Assembly (NCBI GenBank): GCA_014526335.1
Contig: JACTAT010000004.1
Span: 2,956,306-3,020,305, forward strand
Source of the DNA: Chrysaora quinquecirrha
Lineage: Eukaryota > Cnidaria > Scyphozoa > Semaeostomeae > Pelagiidae
DNA length: 64,000 nt
Direction: 5' to 3'
Below, piece by piece: positions 31,901 through 45,200 of the stretch. The notes beneath the pieces are model-generated. The model was not told the DNA's origin. It worked only from the letters and a program-made list of their open reading frames with translations, and did no database searches. Both the position numbers and the translations under genes were made by a program. How positions within the stretch are numbered: the first letter of the stretch is position 1; the number at the start of each line of letters is the position of its first letter.

Positions 31901-34553
31901 TAAAAAAAAGGTTTCCCAAAATTTAAATTAACCTTTTAAAGGAAATTTAAAGAAAATTTTTTTAAAAAAGGAAAAAGGAATAAATAATTTTAATTTTGGG
32001 GAACTTTGGGTAAAAGCAAAAATGGGAAAATTTTTGGGTAAAATTTTGTTTAAAAATAAAAATTTTAAATTTAAAAAATTTTAAAACCCATACCCCTTTA
32101 AAAAAAAAAATAAGAAATTCGGGGGAAAAGAAAACCAGAAAAATTTTAAAGACCCCCAAAATTAATGGTTTTTAAAAAAATTTTTAATAGGTTTTTTGCT
32201 TAAAGTTAAAAAAACTTTTTAAAAAACTTTTTAAATTTTCCCTAACCCCCTTTAATAAATTTTTTATAACCCAAAAAAAGCCCTTAAATCCAAAAGGGCT
32301 TTAAAAACCCCCCAAAAAATTTGTTTTTTTTAAATTTAAATTCCCTTTGCAAATTATAGGGGCAAAAGAAAACGGAACCCCAAAAACATTTTTCTTTGGA
32401 ATTCATTTATGGGTGTAAAAAAACGGTTTTTAATTTTGAATTTGGGAAAAAAAAATTTCAAAAAAGTTTTTAAAAGATCCCCAAAAAGGTTTTTTTTCCC
32501 CCAAAAAATTTAAAAGGTTCCTTTAAAATTTTTTTAAAATTTTAAAAAAAGGGTTTTAAAAACAAAGGGCCCTTTAAAAAAATTTTCCTTAAAATTTTTT
32601 TCCCCAACCCTTTCAAAAATTTTGGTTAAAATAACCTTTTTTAAATTTTTTAAAATAAGCAAGGGTAAATTTTTAAAAGTTTTTTAAAAATAAAAAAGGG
32701 AAAAAAAACCCCTTAAAACCAAACCCGTTCAAACCCAGTTTTAAAATTTAAAAGTGTTTTTTTCTTTTTAAAAGTTTAAGAAATCTTTTTAAAACAAATT
32801 TTAAAACCCTCAAATTTAAACTTTAAAAAAAACCCCAAAAATAATAGGGGAAAAAAAAAGGGTAATTTTTTAGGGTAAAAAATTTTGGGGGTTTTCCAAT
32901 AAAAAGTGTTTCGTTTTTCTTTCCAGCCCAAGCCCAAAAAATTTTAACCAATCATTTAAAAAAACCCTGAGGGTTAATGGGGTAAACCCCCAAAAAAAAC
33001 TAAAAAAATAAATAAAAAAATAGAAAAGGTGAAAAAACTTCCACTCCCGGGCCCTTTAAATTAATTTTGGGGCGGTTCCTTTGCCCCCTATAAATTAAAG
33101 GGGTTTCCAAAAATTTTAAATTTAAAAATGAAAAGTGGTGAAAAAAGAAAAAAAAAATTTTTTTCCAACCAAACTTCCCAAAAAGGCGGGTCAAAAAGTT
33201 TTTAAAATTTCCCCAAAATTTTTTTTTGGACTTTTAGGGTTTTAAAAATTAAAACATAACGTTAAAAAGAAAAAGGGAAAATTTTTTCTTTAAACCCCCA
33301 AAAAAAATTTTAAACCAAAATTTTTTTTGGGGGTTAAATTTTTTGCGGGCCAAAAAGGGAAAAGTAAATTTTAAAAAAATTTGGGATTTTGAAATTTAAA
33401 TACCCCCAAAAAAAACCATTTAAAATTTGCCAAATTGGGCCAAAAAAAAATTTTTCCCAAACCCTTTGTTTTGGAGTCAAAAAGCCCCCCTTGTCCAATT
33501 AAATTGAGAAACCTTTCCCTAATTTCCCAGTAAAAACATAAGGCGGAAAATCAAATTTTTCCCCAATCCCCAAAAAAAACCCAGTCCTTTCCTCTTTAAT
33601 TTTTTTTGGGTTTTGTTAAAAATTTAAAGTTTACCAAAAATAAACATTTTTGGGTTTTTAATTTTAAAAAAAACTTTCCAACAAAATTTAAAATTTCCCC
33701 GTAAAATTTTTTTCACCCAAAAAAGTAAATTTAAAAATTTTTGAAAGGGAAATTTGCAGGGGCAAACGAAAATTTTTTTAAAAATTTTATTTAAAATAAA
33801 AAAGGGAATTTAAATTTTAAACCCAAAACCCCTTTTTTTTCCCGTCTTTGGAAAAGGGGAAATTTTCCCCCAACTAAAAAATTTGGAGCTATTTAAACAT
33901 TCAAATTTAAAAATTTAAAAACACTTTTTCCCTCGAATTTTTAAAAAATTTCCCTTTTTCAAAAAATTTGTTTTAATTTTTTCAAATTTAAGCAAAACAA
34001 CAAAAAAATTTTTTTGAAAATTTTGCCCACGGGAAAACACGTCAAAATGTTTTTCCAAATTTTTACGAAAAGGGTTTATTTGTTTTTGGTTTAAAAAAAA
34101 AAGTTTTTCTTGAACTTTTTTTCCTGGGGAAAAAAAGCCAAACAAATTTGAAAGTTACTTTTTTGGTTTTTTTAAATAAAAAAAGAAATTTAAAATTTTC
34201 CAACCCTTCAAAAATTTTTTTTAATACCCTTTGGTTTGGTAAATTTTTTAAGAAAATTTGAAACCCTTTTGAAAACCCTTTAAAATTTTTTGTTTAAATA
34301 AAACCCTGTTTTGGTTTTCTTTTTGCAAAAAGGAAAAAAATTTTTATTTTTAAAAAAAAAAACTTCCAAATTTTAAAAAAAAAGTTTGGGTTTTTACAAA
34401 GGGTAAATTAAAACTAAGAAAAATTTTCTTTTCTTTTGCAACGGGTTTATTTTAAATTAAAATTTTAAGGGAAATTATGTTCTTTTGTTTTAAATTAAAG
34501 GGAAAAAAGGTTCGGGATTTTTGCTAAGGGGTTGGAAAAACTTTTTAAAAAGG
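28985..34553. other. Low-quality sequence block made of homopolymer runs
   Basis: From about 28985 the text changes into short runs of a single base (AAAA, TTTT, CCC, GGG) with few of the alternations seen elsewhere. It ends sharply at about 34553, where normal sequence resumes at a transposon end. CG is rare and codon-like structure is absent on both strands. This pattern fits failed polishing or collapsed reads over a repeat rather than a real AT-rich satellite, because no period is visible. Nothing in it should be annotated as a gene. Confidence 0.75.
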
Positions 34554-34559
34554 GATGTC

Positions 34560-34988
34560 ACAGTGGCGTAGCGGAGGTCTGAAGGGCCCTTAGCGACGTA
34601 GTGAGACTGAGGCCCTTTGTTACCGTGTCAATTTAGGAACTATGAAGCTGAAAAGGGTGATAGGCACTAGATAATAGGAAACTGCAAGTATATCGAAAGT
34701 GTTTTCGGCGGTTGCAACCCAACAACCACTTTACACAAAGGATTTTAAAATTTCAGGTGATGATTTTAAAAACTTCAAGTAGTGATTAGCTAACCCTGCT
34801 CTAAAGTATCAATATCAGTGACTTTTTCACTTATAATCAGTGTGTCATAAAAGAAAACACGCGTATTTCATCAAGAAAGAAAATTTCATAAAGACATACT
34901 TTTATGGTTTGGGGTCCCTTGGAGCCTCCTATCAGTGGGGGCCCTTAGTTGTATGCACTAAAGGTAACCACCGTCGGCTACGCCACTC
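34560..34988. mobile_element. hAT-like MITE with CAGTGGCGTAGC ends
   Basis: CAGTGGCGTAGCGGAGG at the left and GGCTACGCCACT at the right form terminal inverted repeats of the CAG-GGCGTAGC type often seen in hAT-derived MITEs. The interior has no gene. The expected 8-bp duplication cannot be read, because the left flank is the low-quality block. Confidence 0.55.
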
Positions 34989-35794
34989 AATATAGACTTT
35001 GATATTGAACAAAACAAATCCGAAATATGGTTACAGCTATATGAATTACATACATAAATCTAACTACAACATTAGTGATCTACGGTGGCAAGTGATTATC
35101 TAAGAGTGGCGCTGGAGTGCCCAACGGGGGGGGGGGGTCTGGAATTTGTTAACAATATTGGGCCATGGAGTGGAACCCAGGGCAAACTCCCATAGGGGCC
35201 TGACAGGAGGGTGCAGTCTAAAGAGGGCCAAGTAACCGTCAAATTGTACAAAATGTTTACAATAACACCAAATTGGTAGTTAAGAAGCTGAAAATCATGC
35301 CGTTTTGATAGCATTCAATCCAGCGATAACGAGTGCTGTGAAGTTTGCTAACATTCAAAACACAAAAGGCTGCAAACTAGGCTAAAATAACCAGGAAATT
35401 AGTGGTAAAGGGGTAGCTACCAAAATACCCAAAAGTTGCAATATCATTTCTTCATTTCTATCATTGAGCCATTTGGTAGTCATTCGATAAGACTTATAAG
35501 ACCCTCAAGCCGAATGGACCCTGCAAGTTCTCAATAGTAGTACCCCCGGATAGGGCCAAATAGTAAAAACGCATCGAAATACATGAATATTGGTTTATTA
35601 TCCTTAGGCGGGGTAAAGGTGTTTGATGGGGCTACTCTTCTTGGATAATCCTGCTCACAGCACATCACATCAAAGGCCTAAAACACAACATCATAGTTAC
35701 GTCACACATAAATCATGCTAAATATCTTTAAACAAAATTTGCGCTTACATTAAGTATTTAGTTGAAAAAGAATTAGAAAAGCAAATTTCTGTTG

Positions 35795-36170
35795 CTTTTG
35801 AATCCTGACCTGGCCTTGACCTGGCCTTTGACCTGTTTCAGCATACTGGTCCAAAGATCACAGGACAAAAGTCAGAATTAAAAGTCAAATAAGCTTCTAC
35901 AATAAAAGCACAAATTTTTTTTTCGAATCCTGATCTCGCCTTTGACCTGTCTCCAGCATACTGGTCCGTCCAAAGGTCACAGGACAAAATCAATCATAAG
36001 GTCATAAGTCAAATAAGCTTTTACAATAAATGCTCAAAATTTTTGTTTTCAAATCCTGACCTCGCTCTTGACCTGTTTCTAGCATATCGTTGCAAAGGTC
36101 ACAGGACAAAAGTCAGCATTAACATAAGGTCATAAGTCAAATAAGCTTTTCTACTGCATGCTCAAAGTTC
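35795..36170. repeat. Three tandem copies of a roughly 127-bp repeat
   Basis: AATCCTGACCT-type starts occur at about 35798, 35925 and 36052. Each is followed by TTGACCTG-TT/TC, AGCATACTGGTCC or AGCATATCG, CACAGGACAAAAGTCA and AAGTCAAATAAGCTT. The array lies just downstream of the RPA1 stop codon. Confidence 0.75.
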
Positions 36171-36221
36171 AGCAACGTTGTGCAGAGACGAGTCATATGC
36201 GGGTGGAGAAGTTTTAGCTTT

Positions 36222-39200
36222 TTACAAAGCTTCTAGCTTCTTTATTTCTTCCAAAAGTCTTTTTCCCTCGGTTTTGAAATTGAGAGGCGCGGCAGCAACA
36301 CAAGTGGCTTTGAAGCGGGCTTCGTCCTAACAAAAACAAACATTTTAGTCACTTTAGCTGCATCAAGAAAAAATAAGAGAACCAAGATGGTCAAGCTAAA
36401 TCTTGTCACGTTAGCCCCATTTTTATTCACGCTTCTAGAAAGTTTTGCGGGTATATCTGTGCCGTTAGAACGGGAAAATGTTTTGAGGGTATCATTGCTT
36501 TCAAACAATAGGAATAATGGGCATCCATACAGCTAACACATCAAAACGATGGATTTTGTAAATATTGGGGGGGGCACCAGCCAGACCTGCCCCTGAGTGC
36601 CCACGGGCCCGTATATGATGACAAACAACTGTATAATTTCGTCGTCCACACACTGATGGTTCTTTCAAAACAAAGATTTCACCAGTTGATTAAAAAGACG
36701 CTGAAAGTATAGCTTTTTATTTTCAGAGTATTATCGGATTGATTTTCTTGCATAGGCTGATCCTAAGCTAAGTGGCGAAGTAAAGAGCTTCAGTTTCTAT
36801 TCAGGAACCAAACAGCAGATAAACCTATAGGAGTCTTGTTACAAAAATAGCAATTTCGTTCAAAACTCATCATTTTGCATATGGATATCTCAGTTCTCAT
36901 ATTTTATTTTGGCCACACCAAGGCTGTTGGCCGCATTCTCAATAACCCAATACTGAATGAATCTTTTACTGATTAAACCCCCTTTCAATAAAGTAGATTT
37001 CAATGGTTGGTACCTGGCCTAAGGTACCAAAACGCATGCAGTTAAGCTCATATCCCATGAGCACAAATTCGTATTCGACCTATATGAATAATTTCACCAG
37101 CCGCCCCATTCTCAAATGCCAGACGCGTTTCGCTCTTATTGGAGCTCATCAGTGACATGTGTGAGAATCGAACCGGGGTTTATTGCGTGAGAAGCACAAG
37201 TGCTAATCACCACCGAAGCTGGGCTGACTGGTGAATGGTGATAAACGAACATAAAAGCTCTATTGAATACAATGCCACATTCTGATCTTGGGGGGAGGTG
37301 GTCCTTATTCAAGGGAGGCTACTAGGTTGCTCTGCTGGGTCCAGTTAACTAAAATAATATAAAATGGACTGCATACAACGACGATTTTGTCACTTACGTT
37401 TTCTTTTAGCTGTCCAATATTTTCAGTTGTAGTACCCAACAAAGCTTCACCACTATCTTGAAAACATGTCAGCCACATATTACCAGAGCAATCGCAAACA
37501 TTGGCCTAAAATAATAAAGTAAATGAAAACACAAACATTAGAAATAACCGGTGAAGGATGTCTGCAGAGTGTACTGAACTAAATAAACAACTAACTAACT
37601 AACTAACTAACTAACTAATTGAGAAACCAACAACAACCAACTATTTAGATTACTAAATAACTGACTAACTAACTAACTAACTACGTAACAAACCAATTAT
37701 CTTCTAGCCAACCAACTAACTAACTAACCAACTAACTAACTAACTAACCAACCAACCAACTAACTAACTAACTAACAAATTAGCCAACTTACTAACTAAC
37801 TAACCAACCAACTATCTCACCGACCAACTAACTACCAATTAACTTACTAACTTACTAGGTAACAAACCAACAATCTTTCTGACCAACTACCTAACTAACC
37901 AACTAACTAACTAACCATAACTAACCAACCAACCAACCAACTAACTAACCTACTAACCAACTAACTATAACTTACTAACTTACTAACTAACTTACTAACT
38001 AACTATCTAACCAACTTACTAACCAACAAACTAGCAAACTAATTAACTAACTTACTAACTAACTAACCAACTAAGTAAGCAAGTAACCAACTAACAACTA
38101 ACTAACTAACCAACTAACTAACTAACTAACCAACTAACCAACCAACTAACCAACGAATTAATTCGAAAATAAGCCTCACCACTCAAGGCAGTGGAGAACT
38201 GCGAGAATCCATAGGACTGGCGACTATGAGACGTCTTTTATTGAAGAAAATCAAAATGACTCAATTTTCGTCACCCGAAAAATTCAGGAGCAGCCTAAAC
38301 TGAATTTACAAAAACATAGTCACACTTACAGACATAATCAATCGATATTTGAAATCTGGATAAGTTTTATTGCATTTTTCACATCTGTACTCTCCACCAT
38401 CTTCAATAACTTTCTTGTTGCAATCACCGCTCGGACAGGCCTAAACAAAAATTAAAGCTTGTCATCAAAACGTAGCGAAATGGGAGAAAAATATAAGATT
38501 TACAGCAAAGCCACTACCCGAAAAAACTTCCTCAGGCAGATGCTTATGCAGAGGCCGTTCACACGAAAGAAAAAGATACGGATCTTTCGGTTACGACTTC
38601 ATGCCGTACAAAGGAAAGGATCGGGAACGGATCCAAATAGACCCGCTTTTCTATTGAACCTGAAAGGTACGATCCCGTTCTCAGTTAGGAACGAATCCAC
38701 ACATTCCGTGTAAACAAAATGCCTTGTAAACGGAGTCAAGATGTTCTTTTATCGGAAGATGCCTAAGGCCTATTTCAAACGTCGCATGCGTGTCAGAGTT
38801 GGGCCGTGCAAGCAATGACATAGCATACCGGCCTGGCAAACAAGAAGAGGGCCTTGGGCCTGGCACTCAAGTTCACACCTGACAAGTTCTGGCTCGAAAG
38901 TGGCTTGTCGAGCAACTACCGTCCGGCACGGCAAAATGGGTCGGCAAAGATTTTAGGTCGAACTAAAATGACTTATTGAACTGGATGTCCTGCTGCAGTC
39001 ATGGGAGAGGTTATTTCTCTTTCACGACATCTGAAGAAGGCCTAAGGAACTCTGTCCATTCCCGGAAACAAAAATGCATGACTTTCCTGTTCCCTCTAGT
39101 GCGAAATTGACTTGAAAATTAGACTTTTCAGGGGAAAATCATATTTCCTTACCTTGTAAAGACAATTTTCTTTCTTCAGGAAGACGGGTGTCGCTCTTAT

Positions 39201-42200
39201 GGAGAAATAATCAGCCTAGAAAATAAAAAGAATGTTATTATTAATCAGGCTATATACCGTCATATTGGCATCGCATTTCTTGAGTTTACGTAAGACAGCA
39301 AAATTTCACCAAACTGGATACAGCATAGAATTTGACTTTATCTATCACATTCTCCACTTGTTCTGAAGTGAATTTGCAAATATTGTAGTCTGACTAGCAG
39401 CCAAACGTACACGTGTACGTATACGCGTTGAATACGTGTATACGTGTATACGGATAATATGTGTATACGCATATACGTGTATACGTATATACGTGTATAC
39501 GTGTTGTTTACGTGTTGTATACGTGTAGTATACGTGTTGTAAACTGTTGAAGAGTGCTAGGCAACATGCTGAATCTGTTGAAAGGAAACTGAAGAATTTT
39601 AAGGGTGCCATTAGGGGATGTATCAGGCTGAAAAGATTACCTTTTCTCCCATTCCAAGATTTTCACTTCTAATTTGTCCGATTGTTTTGAACTGACCAGG
39701 ACCTGGCAAAAAAAGGATAAAAATACGAATAAATAAGAAACTATATACACTTGTCATGAATGGCAAACACTAGAATAGATATTTCCACAAGGTGCATACC
39801 ACAAAAGATGGGATTCAAACCTGGGCTGCATGACGAGAGAGCCAACGACGTTTTCACCGAGCTATAGGGCTCAATGAAATCGCCAAGTATATATCCATGT
39901 ATACAGCCCATGGCTATCCTCCTCTCGTTTGATTTCATTTGTATTTTGGTTACTGCTGCCTTCTTCAGCGCCATGTATATGTATATATATTTGTCATGAA
40001 TGGCAAACAATAGAATAGATTTTTCCACAAGTGGCATACCACAATAGAGCTCTGTAGCTCAGTGGAAACGTCGTTGACTCTCTGGGCATGCAGTCCAGGT
40101 TCGAATCCCATCTATTGTGGTGTGCCATTTGTGGAAAAATCTATCCTAGTGTTCGTCATTCATTTCAAATAAATACAATATGTATAGTGCTTAAGAAGGC
40201 TCAACATAGCCGAAACGGGAGGAGAATATCCACTGTATTACTTGGAGAGTTACGATTTTATTGAGCTCTATAGCTCAGTGGAAACGTCATTGGCACTTTG
40301 GTCATTAGTTAGGCCCTGGCCAAACGATCAAACATTGTTGATCAAACATTTTAAATTTGCTTTACAACAAATGCTTGACAGTTTGGCCACGTCTAATAGA
40401 AGCATTGCACATTGCACATTTTGTGCTTGATCGTTTGCCGAAGCGCTTGATATTCCACGTTCTTGCGTCAACATCATCCCGGAGGTTTAAAGTTCTTGTT
40501 TGGAACACCAAATTCTTGCATCGCTATGGAACAAAGAAAATCCTTAACGAAAACCACTAAAACTGAAAATCTGAGTATCTTAGCTGTTTTGAAGAAAATG
40601 CTTTAATTTAACTTAAGGGCTACCCGGCTCCATTATTGTACGGATATCAATTACTATCCCTGGTTCGTCAAAAACATTTTCGTAGTGAAAATTGGACTTA
40701 AGATCAATCCATAAATTATACTTACCAGATGAGGAACCCTGTCCAGAAATTGATTTCACTCCAGAATCCTTGCCAACTTGGTCATACCTAGAAGAAATTT
40801 AAAACAGCGGATGAAATAAATCGAGGGAAACGATCTAAGTACAAGGAGCATAAATTTCCCTAAGGGCAGAAATTTTCACTTGTAATACTTTTCACAAACG
40901 TTGGTGAAGATGAAGGTGAAATGGTGTTTTAGCGCCAGTCGCTAGGATCTCAGTAGTAGGTTAACTAATCGATACCTCGACCCTGGCTGTGACGCTACCG
41001 TGGCTGGACTCGAACCCTGACCACACTGAGCTCCTGACACCACAAGTCAGCTGAATTACACCTCGACGCCACAACACCTTCACGTTGCGAATTTAGAAAA
41101 AAACAGAAATTCAACATAGTCTTAAAGTCCAACAAAACTTGCATACGCAATGCAGTCGAATGACTGAAGGACTTTTGAATCTGAATGGGTATTGTAATTT
41201 CAACGCCAATCAGCTTGCGGATACAGCAGGAAGACCAATAGAATTAATTGGAGTCCAAGTTAGAAAGCGGACTCTTTCTGTCTACACAAAACCGGCTTTT
41301 TGGATTATAGGGACCGATTCCAAAACGCTGAGATGAAACAAACGATCTCAGTCTGCCAATTATTTGAAAAGAAGGAACACAAAAGCCTTAACTCATATTG
41401 CAATGAAAATTCGATACGTACCATCCTCTAAGGGCGTGAGCTTCAGGAATATCAGGGTCGACACTGAAATTACTGCTGGTAATGACGGACAAAGAACGGC
41501 CTAGAACAAACAATGACGTAAAGAAACAAGACTTTTTATCACCACAAGTGGCATACTGCAAGCCTTGGGTTATGACCTGGGGAGCTGCTCGACGAGTTAA
41601 TTGAGCTCTTTAGCTCAGTTGAAACGTCGTTGGCTTTGACCATGCAGACTAGGTTCGAATGCAATCTAATGCTGTATGCAAATTGTGAAAAAATCTTTCA
41701 CAGTGTTTGCCATTTATGAATGGTACTGAAAAACTCAACAAAGCCGAGACACAAAAAGTCAAACGGGAGGAGAGCCTTTGGCTGTATGACTCAGAGATTT
41801 ACTCGACGATTTAATTAAGCTGTTAGCTCAGTGGAAACGTCGTTAGCTCTCTGATCATCCAGAGGATCAGGTTTGAATCCAACCTAATGTTGTATGAAAA
41901 TTGTGAACAATCTTTCAGAGTGTTCGCAATTTATTACAAATATGGGGTGCTGAAGAAGGCTCAACATAGCCGAAACACCAAAAGTCAAACAGGAGTAGAG
42001 CCCTGGGCTGTATGACTTGTGGAGCCACTCGATGGTTGAACTTAGCTGTTAGCTCAGTGGAAACGTCGTTGGCTCTCTGCTCATGCAATCCAGGTTCGAA
42101 TCCTATCTATTGTGGTATGACACTTGTTGAAAAATCTATCATAGTGTTCGTCATTCATGATAAATACAAATATTTATGGTGCTGAAGAACGGCCAACATA

Positions 42201-45200
42201 GCCGAAACACAAAAAAAAGTCAAACGGAGGAGAGCTTTGGGCTGTATGACTTGGAGAGCTACTCGATGTTTTAATTGAGTTATTAGCTCAATGGAAACGT
42301 CGTTAGCTCTCTGATCATCAGAGGATCAGGTTTGAATCCAACCTAATGTTGTATGAAAATTGTGAACAATCTTTCAGAGTGTTCGCAATTTATTACAAAT
42401 ATGTATGGTGCTGAAGAAGAAGGCTCAACATAGCCGAAACACCAAAAAGTCAAACAGGAGTAGAGCCTTGGGCTGTATGACTTGTGGAGCCACTCGATGA
42501 TTGAACTTAGCTGTTAGCTCAGTGGAAACGTCGTTTGCTCTCTGGTCATGCAATCAATGTTCGAATCCCATTTATTGTGGTATGCCACTTGTGGAACAAT
42601 ATATCATAGTGTTCACAATTCATGACAAATAAATGTCGTTAGATATACAATAGAAAACCTACCTCCAAAGTCAGATACTTTTGCTCCCTTTACAGCAATG
42701 ACTGGATTTTTACCCGCATGTTCTTCGAATTTCTCGGCCTAAAATTTCAAAAGAAAATGGCTAATAATTGGAATTAACAGTGTTAGGGTTCTTAAAATTT
42801 GGCCCCGTCTCCTCTCCTGCCATTTTGGCGCGAAATCAGACTCGATCCAGTCCTAAATTATCAAGCTAAAGACGCACCCAGAAACAAAGAAAAACTGGAG
42901 CAGTTCCAAAAGAACAAGAAAATTGTTTTTCCTTCGCTAAGCAATAAAATCGAATTGCTACTAAAGCAATTCGCTTGATTCGGTCGGGAAAAGCGGAGTA
43001 GCTTCGCTACTGAAACGAAACGAAAGGTACAATGTCGAATCAAACTTTTGCTCCAAAAGAACAGACCCTCTATTGCTTAGAGATGCCAAAAAATTGTTTT
43101 TGTTTTTTTGGAAATGATTCGGTATTTCGTTGTTTCCAGGTGCCTCTAATTGTCACGTGATAATATAGGAGTAGTTCGAGTGAGATTTTCCCGCTATAAT
43201 GACGGGAGAGGTTTAAGATTTGCGTCAAGAGTAATGAGATTAAAATCTTGATAAATTGCATGGATTTTAGGATTTTAAAAGCTTGTCGAGAAAGATGAAG
43301 TTGCGCATGGAAAGTTAGGAAGTCTGAGGCTACTTCTTGAAACTAGAGATTTCGTTTTGCTTTTTGTTCAGCTCAACGTCTTCGTCGAATCAAAGAAGCG
43401 ACGCAAATCGCTTGAAAAACTGTTCCCAAATACTTTCGTAGTTTTGAAAGACCCAGAATGTATTTTCTTAAATTTTCGAGTAGTCTTGTCTCCTTAACCA
43501 CTTTCCTATAACAACAAAAACGTGAATGTCTCTTGCTTACCGTTTGTCCCCATAAAGTTACATTAACAGCAGTTTCAGAGCGGTCAACAACAACAACTTC
43601 TCTCCCGAAACCTGAGAAAAGAAAAAAATTTTTGTTAGTCCTCGTCACCCTACCGGCCTTTTGGCCTTTTTGCCAAAGGACATAAAATAATGCTGAAATT
43701 TCGAAAATTAGTGGGTTTCGAGATAACTAACATAATTTATCGAACAAACGCGTTCAGTCTACACAGCATGCGCTTTTGGGTTTAATTTTAAGCGAATGCA
43801 ACAACCCTAACCATACCGGGCTTTTTTATCTAGGATAGCCGGGGGTGATTTCCACCCCTCCATGAAGTGCTTTCAGTATGGCTAGACAATGAAACGTGAC
43901 ACAGGCACTGGCCAATGTATTAGAAGTAATGTTGGTAAATTGGGCGTCTCCACTTCTATTATTACGTCATTTTGACATCATAATAAAAAATGCTATCGAC
44001 TTTGGTTAAAAATCGACCTTCCTCATTATCAACAGAAATCCAGAAATTTCTTACATTTTGTTATAAGTAGCTATTTTACATTTCCTTGTAAAGAATCAGT
44101 CGATTCTGATGAGATTTACTGGCAAAAATAGGCATATGTGGTTGTGGCATGACCGCTTTCCATATAAGGCAATGTCACGTGACCTATTGTTATTATTATA
44201 GGGATTTTTTCTATCACATTGTAGCTTATACATATATGCTTGAAGTCAGCCTGGTTTGGAAGCTTACATCCATCGCACATCAAAAATGTTTGCAAGAAAG
44301 CTTGAGGGGATATAAAACGCAAAAAAATAAACGAGATATATTTTGGATGTAAAAGACTTTGTCAGCCACTGAGAAAGAGCATTGAACATTCAATTAATGG
44401 TTATGGCTATACAAACCTGTCTGTTATTAGCACGTGTAGTTATCTGAGTCACATCTCCAATTGACTTCACAACTCCAATTATATCTGTAAAGAAGAGAAT
44501 TAAGAGTATTAACGGGAATTTATTGCAACGAAACATTATTTAACAAAAGAAAAACCGTTCGAAAATGAAGAACATAGCTCGTTCTATAAGCACATGCGTT
44601 TCAAAGCAAGAATAATAATTTGCATTGTACACGCTTTTTTATAAGGAACCTACCCCAAGGCCTCGTTCTTAAAGTTCCTTATTTTTGGACCTCTTTTGAT
44701 TGAAAAGCAGTTCCAAAAATTTCCTTATAGTTCCATAATTTCAACTGCACATTCAGTTTCATAACAATAATAGAGGGGCACTTGCATGTAAGCAAAGCTC
44801 AAGACTACTCAAAATAACATTTGATACATGCGTAACGTACAATGTGTTTTTCGACTGCAAATGAATGGAGCCGGCTTTCCAATTCTTGACAGTTTGCAGT
44901 GATAAAGGCATTTAAAATTGAAAAGCTCCTTAATGATTTTCTCTCTAGTAATATAAGTTCTTAAAATTTCCGGGCCTTCTGCATGGAGGTTCCTTACAAA
45001 GTGGTTCTTTATAAAAAAAGCGTGTAGATGCATTCACTAGGCGTTCTAGGCGAGTCAACTTGGAAATTTTAGCACGGTTGGGAACTGATTCGACGTGAAC
45101 TGCAGCATAAAAAATGTTTGATAGGTGAATTTATTCAAAATATCGATTTTAATTTTCATAAAAGTGTAAAAGATAACAGATGAACAATAAAATACGTATT

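Noticed and set aside
29498..34145. Several 60-80 codon Phe/Lys-rich frames
   Set aside because: All fall in the homopolymer-run block and are artefacts of its composition.
35560..35670. Possible exon after a TTTTAG acceptor (AFDVMCCEQDY)
   Set aside because: It lies downstream of the RPA1 stop, has no donor in phase and no family similarity.
38459..38866. Short open frames on both strands
   Set aside because: In an RPA1 intron next to the zinc-motif exon. No homology signal, overlapping frames, probably chance.
44105..44130. CTGATGAG as a second hammerhead core
   Set aside because: No GAAA partner or stem II follows within a workable distance.
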